Shown piece after piece: positions 12,511 to 24,189 of a stretch of 64,000 nt of DNA. This DNA comes from Quillaja saponaria (taxonomy: Eukaryota > Streptophyta > Magnoliopsida > Fabales > Quillajaceae): positions 25,021,652 through 25,085,651 of the forward strand of contig CM055613.1 of assembly GCA_029379385.1 (NCBI GenBank), written 5' to 3'. The notes beneath the pieces are model-generated. The model searched no databases. It saw only the letters and a list, made by a program, of their open reading frames with translations, and had not been told where the DNA came from. Each line of letters begins with the position of its first letter. Within the stretch, counting starts at the first letter, position 1. Both the position numbers and the translations under genes were made by a program.

Positions 12511-12596
12511 TCTCATGGATAAAGATGCTGCTTAGCTCAAACATGTACCATATTCTCATGGATAAGATGCTGCTTTGCTCAAACATGTACCATATA
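12511..12596. repeat. 43-bp direct tandem duplication upstream of SEO gene 2
   Basis: Two adjacent copies of a unit beginning TCTCATGGATAA and ending CATGTACCATAT, at 12511-12553 and 12554-12595, nearly identical (one base lost and one changed). They lie 75-160 bases upstream of the SEO gene 2 start codon, in its likely promoter or leader. Confidence 0.9.
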
Positions 12597-12599
12597 TTC

Positions 12600-13436
12600 T
12601 GGTGCATTATTCTTTGTCTCTCTTCTCTATGACAATTTTTTTACGCTAATTTAAAAAAGGGAGTTATTTTACTTTTTTTTTTCTAATTCTGTAAACTCTT
12701 TCTGGACCACCTGAACAAGAGATTCACACTTAAAGAATTAAAATCAAAGTATCTTCTTTTGAACTTTTTCTGGTACTGAAATATGAAGACACTAGCAAAG
12801 CTAGAGCTATATTATTACTTAAGTCCTAGGGAAAAAAAGAAAGGAGTGAGTGAACTTCTTTATCTAATTGTTTAGCATATGAGCTTTTAAAACTTTTGCA
12901 TTCTTGTTTACAATAAATTTCTGTTTTCTATATCTTATTATCTTATGTTAGAGTATATTTAGTATTAAGTTATATTGGGTGTTAAGTCCCACATTGTTTA
13001 GATAAGTAAGTCTTATGTAATTACTTTATTATAAATTGAAGGTCCTGGTGTAGTCTTGGAATAATCCAAGCTACTACTATTTCTTTCTCTATATTTATTT
13101 TACATCTTAAACTAGAGGGAGCATGTAAAAAGAAAAAGGAACTCAATAAAGAAGTGAAGGAATGTGCCAGAAAGAACTAAGGTAAATGATAAAGTCAATC
13201 TCAACTTCTCAAAGGTTCGACTCTAACTTCCTGTGATCTGTATACTTGCTGGAATATACTTTTAAAACAAGTAGCCTCTAAAACTAAAGAAACTTCTGAC
13301 AACATAATGATGCGTCAGTAATAAGTAGAATCATGTGGATGCAATCGTTTTATGAACTAAGTTTATGTAGAGAATATATAAGCTTTCTACCAAGATCTTA
13401 TTTTTCTAGCTTGATGGCAATGAGGGACTCAAATCT
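12600..13436. other. Intergenic DNA, nothing recognised
   Basis: AT-rich upstream flank of SEO gene 2. No coding signal. A stretch around 12950-13090 (runs of short direct words, TATA-like sequences) may be a transposon relic but has no defined ends. Confidence 0.4.
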
Positions 13437-13890
13437 GCAAGCTTCCACTGTGCAACTGATCAGAGGAGATTTTGTTTTAGATTGGGATTGAAACTTTTTG
13501 TGAAGGAACATGGTCCAGATATGTATACTCATAGAACAGATTATCCTCGTTATGTTAAAAGATTCTCATATTACTCTTGGGTTACTATAAGTCTGGAGCA
13601 AATTTTCGATGGTTAAACATAGTAACCTAGCCCCAAAACTTCCTCCCAAGTTCATAGTCCAGGCTTCCTCTTCTCCTGGGCTACTATATTTCTAAGTGAT
13701 TGTTTACTCCCTAACTTCATATTCTTATTAATAACATAGCAGGTCCAATTGAGATAATTTAAGAAAAAAGTGGTTAGGACATTTGGGATAGTTACATGTC
13801 AACCATTTTCTTTTCATTCTTGTCCAACTCCCTGGTACCTCATCTACTTAATTCCGTCTTAATGTATGTTTCCTTAACATACTACTTAAT
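13437..13890. repeat. Duplicated non-coding segment, copy A
   Basis: Matches 14300-14745 in the same order and orientation. Shared blocks include AGGAGATTTTGTT (13465 and 14313), CCAGGCTTCC (13659 and 14549), CTTCATATTCTTA, and GATAGTTACATGTCAACCA (13787 and 14661). The copies are diverged and gapped. Confidence 0.75.
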
Positions 13891-14299
13891 TCCTTATTTC
13901 TTATTTCTTGGGTTAGTCTCCATATGTCCACATTTGTAAAGGGAAACAATACTAATTTATCAGTAGGAGAAAATGGAAATTAACTAAAGTTTGGAAATAA
14001 TTAATTTTTGACAAGACTTTTAGAACAATATTTGGGAGTGCTTTAACGGGAATTAGAAACTTATAATCCAATCGTATTTATGATTACTTCTATATATACA
14101 TAACTTAGATATATCCTTTCCAAAAAATTGATCCTTTTTAACTTTCTGCAGTTAATAAAAACAATCTTAAGACTGAAAGTAATTTAATTTTCAATACAGA
14201 AAGGAATATTATGGACAATGTTGTGTAACTACTAAAAAAAAGGAATAATATTTATTTTTTTCTGACAATATGGCACTTGAAGGCCTAATTTATCGCCAC

Positions 14300-14745
14300 T
14301 ATGTAACTTATCACAGGAGATTTTGTTGGATTTGGGAAAACAACATTTTCTGCTAGGCACATTTACATAGTCAATATTTGCTTACTCATATAAAAATAAA
14401 AGATGAGGACGATAAGGTTATGTTTGGTCTTCTTTAAACAGTAATTCTTAAATCTCATATAAGAACTGCACTAGAGATTCATCATGTAGTTCCTAAAGAA
14501 GAAGCTTAGTAATAATCAACCCCAGAAGGTCTTCCAGAATTCAGATTCCAGGCTTCCCCTTCTTCTTAACTTAGCTGAGTACTATATTTTGAAAGTTTGT
14601 TGTAATTTAACCCACCAATCTTCATATTCTTACTAATCACATATATAGCAAGTACAGTTGAGATAGTTACATGTCAACCAATTCTTTTCTTTCTTGTCCA
14701 ACTTCCTAATACCTCATCTACTATGTTTTCTTTTCGTTTATACTA
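14300..14745. repeat. Duplicated non-coding segment, copy B
   Basis: Second copy of the segment at 13437-13890, about 0.87 kb downstream. It ends about 140 bases before the P450 pseudogene fragment, so the duplication may have belonged to the same event that created that fragment (inference). Confidence 0.75.
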
Positions 14746-14888
14746 TGTTTCAATTGGAAAGAACTAATTGTGACACGGAACTTTAGCATACTATTTGGGG
14801 TGTGTTTTTTTAATGTTCACGTTCTCAGATTTCTAATTGTTTCTAACCTACCATAGCTAACCTGCCCACTTTCATCCTGCTTACACAA

Positions 14889-15074
14889 TCCCAGATTTTG
14901 TGGGTAAGAAATTTGCTTACTTTCAAATGAAAATGGTTGCTGCTTAAATCCTGTTGAGGTTGTGAAAGGTCACAAGCTTGTCCCAAAAATAACCACTACC
15001 CTTTACATAAAGAATGACTTGTGGGTGGCTCTGAAGCCCAGGTTTGAGGGCATGGCATAAAGCTGCAAGATATG
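14889..15074 (+). pseudogene. P450 pseudogene fragment (3' end of a CYP86-type copy)
   Basis: About 185 bases closely match 17445-17632 of the intact P450: the heme-loop end, the following helix, the C-terminus and the start of the 3' UTR. Everything upstream of the heme region is missing. It has a Ser-to-stop change (TCA to TAA) at the AAS position. It also has a 13-base deletion between two TTGAGG words that are both present in the intact gene. It is a truncated duplicate lying 1 kb upstream of its parent. Confidence 0.9.
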
Positions 15075-15970
15075 GATTTGTGTAGAAAGAAAATCACAAG
15101 GAATAAAAGAACTTGAGGATTGCTATCATAAGCCAGTGAATCTAATACCAAACTTGGACTTCGGCCTTACCGGGAAGAAGGCAATTAAGAAGAAGAAAGG
15201 ATTAGTAATGTCAATTAGGGATTTCAGTAAAAGAAATAAAAAAGTGGGTAACAAATAAACTATACTGTATAGGGCAAATAGGATGTTTCAAAAAATCCAA
15301 CTCATGTGATATACATGTAATGTACTCGCTTGAAAATGAGGACATTACAAATTGAGTGATAGTTTGATGGAGAAAAACTGTAATTGATCCTGAATGTTAA
15401 TTTAAGAGACTTTTTATTGAATAACAAAAAGTACAAGAAAATACTTGATCACAAAGCATTGTGTGCTTGCATGGTCTATGAGATTGACCTCAGGTCTATA
15501 TAAGAATTTATGAGTTCGAAGAGCTGTAATGGGTCATGAATAATTGTTTGTCCCCTCCTCAATGAATGCTCTGTGACTTCATCTCTACCTCTAAATACAT
15601 GCCAATACTAATCGCTATAATGTTGATAAAATGTTTGTTTCTAGGTTACAGTTGAGTAAAATTTAAAATTTAGAGTCATCTCTTTCGTCCGTGTCCAAAG
15701 CAGTAGCAAGAATGACTAATGGAACATTTATGGCAGTCTGCTATAAATGCAAACCAGTATTACAATACAAACCACAACCGAAAACCTCCCACACACAGAA
15801 TACATAATATACATATATATATAATGCCATGGAAAAGCTATTGCTGCTATATATGCCTAGTGTCCTTATTAGTATGCATTGTAGCTCTTTCCTCTGCTCA
15901 CTATCAATCAGGTCAAAAAAGCTGGTGAAAGTCATTAATTTTCTTTAATTCTTGAGTTCATTATAAATGA
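15075..15970. other. P450 upstream region, no gene
   Basis: AT-rich spacer between the pseudogene fragment and the P450 promoter. Short ORFs here (for example 15719-15928) have no recognisable family and overlap the presumed promoter. Confidence 0.5.
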
Positions 15971-15973
15971 CTC

Positions 15974-15980
15974 TATATAA
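15974..15980 (+). promoter_or_regulatory. Probable TATA box of the P450 gene
   Basis: TATATAA in context CTCTATATAACTT, 65 bases upstream of the ATG at 16045. This predicts transcription starting near 16005 and a short leader of about 40 bases. Motif and spacing only. Confidence 0.55.
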
Positions 15981-16044
15981 CTTACAGATTTCAGCACCTC
16001 TTCATACATTATCATCTCAAACTTACTTCCTTTGAAGCACATCA

Positions 16045-17619
16045 ATGATGACAATGAGGCAAGTTTTCTTCCCACTTGAGTGGTTGTGTGCTCAATTGCA
16101 TTGTTGGGACATAACCATAGCCCTGCTAGGATTATTCATATTTAGTTGCCTACTCCAGAGGTTCACCAACAAGGGTCCAATGTTATGGCCATTGATGGGG
16201 ATAATACCAACCTTATTCATCCATTTCAATGAAATTTATGATTGGGGGACTAGATCTTTGATCAGAGCTGGTGGGACTTTTCAGTTCAGGGGAATGTGGA
16301 TGGCAGGTGCATACGGTTTCATAACCGTTAATCCTTCCAAAATTGAGTATATGCTGAAGACAAACTTCAAGAACTTCCCCAAAGGAAAGTGCTATAGGGA
16401 GAGGTTCTATGATTTACTTGGAAATGGTATTTTCAATGCGGATGATGACTCATGGAAGGGACAGAGGCGATTAGCAACTTCAGAGATGCATTCAAGTCGG
16501 TTCGTTGAGCATTCATTCCAAACCATGCAAGATTTGGTGCATCAGAAGCTGTTAAAATTACTAGAGAAGCTCGTGAAGTCAGGGGATAGCTTTGACCTCC
16601 AAGAACTCCTACTTCGGTTTACATTTGATAACATTTGTATTGCAGCCCTTGGTATTGATCCCGGGTGCCTGGCCATTGATTTACCTGACGTCCCATTTGC
16701 AAAAGCTTTTGAAGAAGCCACAGAATTGACCCTGTTCAGATTCTTGGTGCCACCTTTTGTGTGGAAACCCCTGAGGTACTTTGGATTAGGATACGAAAAG
16801 CGCCTTAAGGAAGCAATACAAATTGTCAATGATTTTGCTGAAAAGACTGTGATGGAGAGAATGGAAGAATTTAGTAAACTTGGCAATTTGAATGATCACT
16901 CAGACCTATTGTCTAGGCTAATGGAGATTCAAAGCTCAGAGAAAGCCATTCAAGACAATAAAAAATTTCATAGAGATTTCTGCATAAGTTTCATTTTAGC
17001 AGGGAGGGACACAAGCTCTGTGGCTTTGGCATGGTTTTTCTGGCTAGTGTACAAATACCCAGAAGTGGAAACCAAAATTCTCAATGAAATTATCGAAATT
17101 TTAGGTATCCGGGAAAGTAAGAATGAAAACCCATATGAATATGATCATGTTATTTTCACAGAGCTAGAGCTAAAAAAGATGGTGTATTTACAAGCAGCCT
17201 TATCAGAATCTCTAAGACTATACCCTTCAGTGCCAATTGACTTGAAAGAAGTCTTAGAGGATGATGCTTTCCCTGATGGCACAGTGATTAAAAAGGGTGC
17301 TCGGGTCCTCTACAGCATTTTCTCAATGGCTCGAATGGAATCCATATGGGGAAAAGATTGCTTGGAGTTTAAGCCAGAGAGGTGGATTAAAGACAGACAG
17401 TTTGTGAGCGAGAGCCAATTTAAATACCCTGTGTTCAATGCTGGTCCCAGATTGTGTGTGGGTAAGAAGTTTGCTTATTTTCAAATGAAAATGGTTGCTG
17501 CCTCAATCTTGTTGAGGTATCAAGTTGAGGTTGTGAAAGGTCATAAGGTCATCCCAAAGTTGACCACTACCCTTTACATGAAGAATGGCTTGTTAGTTAC
17601 CCTCGAGCCCAGGGCATAG
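16045..17619 (+). CDS. Cytochrome P450, CYP86 clan (CYP86B/C-like), intronless
   Basis: 524-residue P450 with every family landmark. An N-terminal membrane anchor lies at about 23-40, followed by a Pro-rich hinge (GPMLWPLMGIIP). The C-helix region is WKGQRRLATSEMHSSRF. The I-helix oxygen-activation motif AGRDTS is at 319-324 and the K-helix ExxR (ESLR) at 388-391. PERW is at 444-447, and the heme loop FNAGPRLCVG has the heme-ligand Cys at 471. CYP86 enzymes are ER-bound fatty-acid omega-hydroxylases that feed suberin and cutin; the GTFQFRGMWMAG and RDFCISFILAGRDTSS blocks point to CYP86B or CYP86C. An uninterrupted reading frame is usual for many CYP86 genes. The start is the first of two adjacent ATGs after a TATA box. 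A dead partial copy lies at 14889-15074. The exact subfamily is unsure. Confidence 0.95.
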   Translation: MMTMRQVFFPLEWLCAQLHCWDITIALLGLFIFSCLLQRFTNKGPMLWPLMGIIPTLFIHFNEIYDWGTRSLIRAGGTFQFRGMWMAGAYGFITVNPSKIEYMLKTNFKNFPKGKCYRERFYDLLGNGIFNADDDSWKGQRRLATSEMHSSRFVEHSFQTMQDLVHQKLLKLLEKLVKSGDSFDLQELLLRFTFDNICIAALGIDPGCLAIDLPDVPFAKAFEEATELTLFRFLVPPFVWKPLRYFGLGYEKRLKEAIQIVNDFAEKTVMERMEEFSKLGNLNDHSDLLSRLMEIQSSEKAIQDNKKFHRDFCISFILAGRDTSSVALAWFFWLVYKYPEVETKILNEIIEILGIRESKNENPYEYDHVIFTELELKKMVYLQAALSESLRLYPSVPIDLKEVLEDDAFPDGTVIKKGARVLYSIFSMARMESIWGKDCLEFKPERWIKDRQFVSESQFKYPVFNAGPRLCVGKKFAYFQMKMVAASILLRYQVEVVKGHKVIPKLTTTLYMKNGLLVTLEPRA

Positions 17620-17848
17620 CCCTGCAAGATATTAGGAGTACTTCATTAACACAATTTATAGGCTAATACTCCTAAGTTAAACAAAGAAGTTAGGGTCAAT
17701 CCACTTTCTCCTCTTGAATATTCTCCTTTTTTTCTATTAAATTGAACTCGTTGATGTAATAACCCGATACATTAATGTACCTGTTAGAACAGTTGTACAT
17801 GACTAGTTGTGGATAGGTGAATGAAATGTTACACAAAGTAAACTTTAT

Positions 17849-18056
17849 TGTTATAACCCGATATTTTTATATATACATTTTAAAAGGATTGTATGTAACT
17901 CGGTAAATGAATAATTTTTTACATAAGTATATATACATAGAATAAAAGAATTTAATTCTACAACTTTATTGGTTGACATGAAAATTGAAATTAAATTGAA
18001 TAAATTTTATGAAAAAGTAAAATAAATTTATGGATATAAACAAATTAGAAAATTAT

Positions 18057-18104
<48 letters not shown>

Positions 18105-21100
18105 AGGCTAATATTCACCACTAATTTAACTTTATGACTTTGATTTGGGCATTAATTTATTTGTCTCTTTCTTCCTTGCTTCACTTTAGCATCACCGACT
18201 TGCTTTTCCTCCATTCCTTGCTTTGACGAGTTTCTTTCCTCCTCTGCTCTTAATGTTCATGTAAATCATTGAAAGCAAAACAAAGAGGAAACTGGGTTCT
18301 TGAAATTTTTCCCTTGCCGTGACATAACTTGTTGACTTCCTTGAATTTTTACTTTTCCAACTCTGGCCGTGGGAGCTTGGCTTCGAGTTTGGTTGCAGAT
18401 TATTTAATTCGGCCGTGTATCTTCTTGTGTTAGCCAAGGAGCTGAGGAAAATGTTGCATCTCTTGTTAAGTTTGGCCAAGGGATTGGTAGCATAGGAGTT
18501 GATTTCTTTTTCTCTTCTTTGCTCCTGCTAGCTCCTTGGGTTGAGTAGACGTGAGGGATAAACAAGGAAGTCTTGGCAATAACTTAATTTTCCTTCTTTC
18601 TGTCATTGAAGATGCCTAAGCCAGCTTAGGGAAATTTCAACTCTTCTTGGTGCAAGCTAGTTCCAAGGTAGTAGCTTCTTCTTTTGGCTCTTCCCTTGAC
18701 CTTGTATGTTAGTTTTGTCAAGGCTAGACTTGATGCCTCCTATTTGATTGGGGACTGTTCTGTTTGGGGGGTAAATTATAGAAGTAGCGGTAGGGGGTGT
18801 TGCGTATTGGAAGCTTAGGTTTCCTTGATGTTAGGCGTGGGTGTGTGTGACCGTGTGGGGCTTTGGTGTTAGTCAAAGGATGGAAAGAGGACACTGCAAT
18901 AAAGGCTGTTGGATGCCCTATTTTCTGCGTGTCTTGCAGCCATGAAATAAGTGAGAGTAAAAGCAGGGGATGGCATGATTGCAAGGAATAAAAGCATTCC
19001 CGTAGTCATGTTTTCCTCTTTTAAAAACCGGATATAAATTTAAGCTGAAAGACAATTTTAAGGTGTTAGAAAGAGTTGGCAATAGGGGTTAAATGTTGGA
19101 GTTTTATGGAATTAAAATCTTGATTTAGTTAAGTTAGTTATATTAATTGAATTGTTGTTAGTTTGTTTATAATAAGTTAGTTGCAATTCTTTTAAGTCTA
19201 ATTAGAAATGTAAAGTGAATAATTAGTATGGTAGTATGGTGGAAACAATGTAAATAAAAAGGGAAGAGTTGGAATAAAATTATACAAATAGTGGAAGTGA
19301 ATAGTCTAAGTTTTTAATTAAATTTAAACAATGAATTTAATTTGAACTCCATGGTTGTAACATGAACAAAATAAAAATGAATGAATGATGTAACATCTTT
19401 TGGTGTAAGAATCAACATATATAATTATACGTTCAAGGAATTTAAATCTACTTTTAAGATAATCGGTAAAAGGTTTAAAAAGGAATTAGTTTCCAAATAG
19501 GGTATTAAGTGAATACATATGTAAGTTTCAATTGTTAAATAGCTAATTAGGAAACTTGATATTGAACTAATTAACTTTATTTTAAGTTACTCGGATAAAG
19601 GGTTAAGAGGACTTAATTCTCAAGAAACATGTTTGGTGTAATTATATAAGATAAAGGATGATATTTTAATTGACATGCTAAGGAGGTTGTTTGAAAATTA
19701 GGCCTTGCAAATTGAATTTGATTTCTTAAATTGTTCCAGTTTTGCAAGGGGTTTATAAATGTTCTATTGGTCCATGTTTTTGTCAACTATTCATTTTATA
19801 CAAAGTCATTGTCAAGAAAATAGATTGTGCGTGATTCTCTAAGTTCTGACTTAATATATATATATTTATATAAATTGATGACTTAAATGTTGCTTCATGG
19901 TAGTTTGTTTAAGTTCACATCTTTCACTAGCTTAACTGGTTAGTATAACATCCTTGTTGAACTATATGACCTTTTCAATAGATTCCATCCTAATGAATAA
20001 GGATGACATGTTAATCTAATAAACAAAGTTCTGATTTTAATTAGGTTGAAGAAGCTAATTACCTTTAAGCCATGAGCATCTTGGATTGTGATAGCTGGGG
20101 GAGAGGGATATTTTTACTTGACATTTCAATCTTGGTCGAGTGACTAATTTAAAGTCATGGCCGTGGAATTGATGAGTTAAGTGTAGTTTATATTGAGCTT
20201 AATAAATATCTAGTAATAAAGTGATTAAATTAACTTTTAAGATGTGTTATTAGTTTAGTTGTTACACATAAATTAAAGTATGGATAAGTAATGAGATAAT
20301 TAAAGATTATGTGAACTTGGAAAACCTATCTTATAATTTAATTTAAGAGATGAATGTATAATTAAAGTTTTAAGTACTTTTAAATAACTAATTTAAGCAT
20401 GTGAGTTGAAAAGAAACATATATCCAAGGGGAGTGGTGAAATGCTTAAAATAAAAAACTTGGTAAATTAAGATCTTAAGAGTTAAGTATTATATGAACTT
20501 GGTAAATAGTATAAAAGTAATAAATAAATAAATAAATGTGGGGATGTGGTTAAAGAAAGATAAATTCTAGAATTTAATCGTATTAATTTTGAAATAATAT
20601 AATTCAAGCTCTTGAATAAATTTTAAAAGAGTAACTCTAGATTGTTGTAATTTAAAAGTTATAACTTATAAATTAGACAAACTAAATAATACTTGGAAAA
20701 TGTAATTGCTCCGAATTACGATTGAGCCAACGACACATGTGAACGCAAAAGGGAGTATTGATCAATATCAGTATATGGTGAGTTGTTAATTGTTGCCTTT
20801 GGGGCTAGATTATTATATGTATGTGTATTTAAATAAATGTGCAAGTGTAATGTTTTAGTGAGTTGTTTGAATCATGCTTGTTTGAAATTGTTTGTGGTTG
20901 ATAAGGGTCAACAAATTAAAAATTTTCTGAGAAATTATTTTTATTTCTAGAATTGAGATCTAGGTGCACCTATGATATGTTGATTTAAAATTCTGAGATA
21001 TTCTGATTTTGATAAATATTTTTTAAAAAATTTGAGTGCTCAACCTTGGTGGGATGGATTATGTACGGAGATTAATTTGTTATACGGGCGTGTAAATGCC

Positions 21101-21709
21101 TGGTAGGGGGCGATACTGTTATGCGGGGCTGAGTTACTCGTTGGCCTTTTGTTTGCTTTGTATGTTATGATTGCTCTGATTAATTTGTGATCTTATGAAT
21201 CATGTAAGTTGTGATTTTATGACAAATGTATATGTGTAATTTTGAATTAAGGCATAAACATTGTTACCAGATATTAATTGACTATATATGTTATATACTT
21301 GTGTTGAGTGATACTAGTACCCTTTAGGTACGTTTTTTCACTCATTGAGTTCGTAGGACTCATCCCTCTCTTGTTGATATTTTTTTTTTTAGTAACAAGA
21401 TTTCAAGGGACTACAATTATCGATATTGGGCTTGCCGAATGTTTAGCGACAAGGTATATACTTGAGGTCAAGATGAAGGTTTGCAGTCACACTAGAGCTG
21501 CGGGGTATTTGGTCTCATGTTGTATAATAGTTTAGTTATTTGTAATTGCTTCAGTACCCAAACTTTTACAGTTACTTTGGTTTTACAAAAGTTGTTTTTA
21601 TGTATTGGTTTAGTCAAAAGTCGTGGGTAACTAGTTGTGGTAAAGTCAGGATTACGAAAGTTTGGCTATCCAATCTTCCGGTCAGTCATGCCTTTCTAGG
21701 GGTGTGACA
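17849..21709. mobile_element. Candidate large LTR of a Ty3/gypsy element (solo or truncated)
   Basis: The right end GGGGTGTGACA at 21699-21709 and the block near 21330-21370 (cactcattgag...gactcatccc) look like the 3' part of plant gypsy LTRs. The left end could be TGTTATAACCCGATA at 17849 or TGTAATAACCCGATA at 17755. No polyprotein domain occurs between them, only small unrelated ORFs. No 5-bp target duplication matches at either left end, so the boundaries are uncertain and the element may be truncated. Confidence 0.45.
18057..18104. repeat. Compound microsatellite (TC)n(TA)n
   Basis: About 11 TC units followed by about 13 TA units, a compound dinucleotide repeat within the candidate LTR. 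Confidence 0.95.
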
Positions 21710-21925
21710 ATTGCACCTATATTTTTAATCACAACTTGCAAATATCCTAATCGGTTAAATCATTATTAACTTTAATATTTTTTTTAATGAATGGAAAGAA
21801 AAAAAAATATTACTGAAAAGACACAATTAACCTTTTCAGTTTCAGCACAAGTAACTACTATCACTGGCTATCTGCTAACACTAGTTTTTGCACTCTCAAG
21901 TGAATACCCTCAGACACTCCCATAG

Positions 21926-22420
21926 GTGCTGGCACAATTCTCCTCTATGCTATCACTCCGGTATGTTCCAACACAGTTTCTTTTTCTTCTTTTTCTTCTT
22001 TTTTGTCTTTTTTTTTTTTTTTTTGGAGGTCTCCAGGAGTTAAAAAATTATTCTAAACTACAAAGGCTATTGAATTTCACTTGTAACGAGCTTTCCAAAG
22101 ATGCATTCTATAATCTTGGTCAAAAGTTAATAACTTGAAGTTGATCAATCTCAGTCAAAACAAACTTCAAGGCCAGCTACCAAAGTCATTGGCCAATTGT
22201 AAATAACCAACTCAATTATGTTTTCCCCACTTATTTAGCAGCACTTCCAAAGTCGAAGATCCTTATTTTACTTTAATACTATCTAATAAATTTTATTATG
22301 GTCCAATAATAGTACTGAAACCTATAAAGGATTCCCTATCTTATCCGGCCATCATTGATCTGTCCTGTAATAATTTTACTGGTGAGTTCCCATTCAAGCT
22401 CTTTCAAGACTAGACAAGAG
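21926..22420 (+). pseudogene. LRR receptor-like protein (RLP) pseudogene, plus-strand fragment
   Basis: Fragments of C-terminal leucine-rich repeats read on the plus strand: a helix-like LQELKNYSKLQRLL block, then LINLSQNKLQGQLPKSLANC near 22141-22200, and IIDLSCNNFTGEFP near 22350-22395. Stops and frame changes separate the blocks. RLPs are plasma-membrane receptors with extracellular LRRs. No signal peptide or transmembrane part remains here. Confidence 0.75.
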
Positions 22421-22529
22421 GAAATGACAGTGCAAATCACTTGGCATACATGCATGTTCCTACCAGTTTTGTAATTGACTATTATCTATGCCTTTGAATA
22501 TAATTACTCAAGAACTAGAGGGAGAACTA

Positions 22530-23500
22530 GAGGGAACAGGCATATTGAAAAATCTTCAAACTGCAGAGTGCCACTGAACTTATTATGTGAGAGGTCTAGT
22601 GTTTCAAGATTCTTAAGGTCAAGAATTGAGCTTGGAATAGGCCCTTGAAAATTGTTACAAGATAAATAAAGATAAGTTAACTTAGACAGGTTAAGAATAT
22701 GAGGCAGAAAAGGCCAGTGAGTTGATTAGGACCTAAATTAAGGGCTCTCAACTTGGTTAACTTTCTCATTGAAGATGGAACAAGATTGCTATAGTGGTCT
22801 TCAAAAAGCTTCAGATTAATGAGATGCTTGAGATTACCTATTTGAACTGGAATGAGCCAAAGAATTTGCAGTTGCAGGTGCTAAAGTTAACAATAGAATG
22901 AAGTGTTCCTATAGAAGTAGGCAGCTCTCCTGAGAAATTTGTTTCTGCAAAGGGACTGTTTAATTGATAGTCAGGAAATGACCTAAAGATCTTTGTTAAA
23001 ATTCAATCTAAAAATCCACAATTCAGGTAGATGGAAAATACTAATTGGAAATTCTCCCTGCATCCCACAATCTACAAGAAAGAGAGATTTCAGTGCACAG
23101 AAATTTCACAAAACTTCAGGCACCATAGAAAATATGTCTACACTACTAAGGTGAAGGTATTCTAACTTGGTCAAATTCCTAGCAAGGTTTTCTAGAGTGA
23201 AATCAATCCCAAGTTTCAGAATCTGGTTTTCAACAGCATCAAAATTGTCAGACAAATTAAGGGAAGCCAATTGAGAAATTTCGGATAGGACAGTTACTTG
23301 AAAATACTGAAGACAAAGTTGAGATAGGTTAGCCTTGAAAGTTGTCCTATTCTAGCTGGGATTTCAGAATAACTGAAGTCATTGAGAGCATGGTTGAGGC
23401 TTTGGAGGGGAACAAGCAGAAGAGATTATAAAATGGGGAAGTGCAAACGACAAGATCCATTCTATATTTTTCCACTAGCTTTCTGAGTATCCAATCAATA
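22530..23500 (-). pseudogene. LRR receptor-like protein (RLP) pseudogene, minus-strand N-terminal half
   Basis: Decayed LRR blocks on the minus strand in order: NDFSYSEIPARIGQLSRLTY near 23390-23310, LTKLEYLHLSSVDI near 23190-23140, CGMQGEFPISIFHL near 23070-23030, TNFSGELPTSIGTLHS near 22945-22900, and [20 protein letters not shown] near 22670-22610. Many stops and frameshifts interrupt them. It faces the plus-strand RLP fragment at 21926-22420 tail to tail. Confidence 0.8.
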
Positions 23501-24180
23501 CAGCAGAATATTAGAAAAGAGGGAACTTTAGAGAAAGATCACGCATATATATGGTGGTTGTCACTGACTTGATTATATAAAAGGAATTCAGATTAATCAA
23601 CTCTCAAATAAAATTGGCCCCAAATTAACCTTTAGCTACTTATAACCAGTAATGGGTTTTCAAACTAGTACAATTGCTTTTCAAACTAAGATAAGCATAC
23701 ATGCATCAATCAGTTTTTCACACAGCAAAGAGGGAATGAGAGGAAAAAACAGAGAAAGTATAATCTAACCTGCAAATAGGAAAGGAACCCAGCTATGGAC
23801 TATGGTAGCAAATAAAAATGATGCATTGCCAATGTTTTCATTCTTGCATATACTGATATATGAAACTTTGGGGAAGACTCGGCAAAATGGCGTGGCTTTC
23901 AGGGTTTGAGTTGGATATGTTGGGATTGTGTCTTTTTGTTTGTTTTGTTTGCTAATGGGGTTTTCAGGAACTCTATTAGTAGTATGTAATTGGGTTGGGG
24001 GCTGTGTAATGAAAGTATGACTTTTGCTGCTTAATTTTATTAAAAAAAAGAAGGGAATGCTCATCTAGAATAGTCCAATAAATATTAGGTGTATTTATTT
24101 ATGTATCTTATTAGTAGAGTTGAATTGGTTAATAATTATGTGAGTTTACATATAAATTCATAAAAATATATAAATTTACA
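23501..24180. other. Spacer among RLP remnants, nothing coding
   Basis: Probably the ancient promoter side of the minus-strand RLP pseudogene. A 99-codon open frame at 23765-24064 on the minus strand has no recognisable domain and a low-complexity composition. Confidence 0.4.
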
Positions 24181-24189
24181 AAATATAGA

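Noticed and set aside
16542..16886. 114-codon minus-strand frame inside the P450
   Set aside because: Shadow of the conserved plus-strand P450 coding sequence.
18192..18984. Minus-strand frames of 86-95 codons
   Set aside because: They lie inside the LTR-like block, share no domain and have no splice or promoter context.
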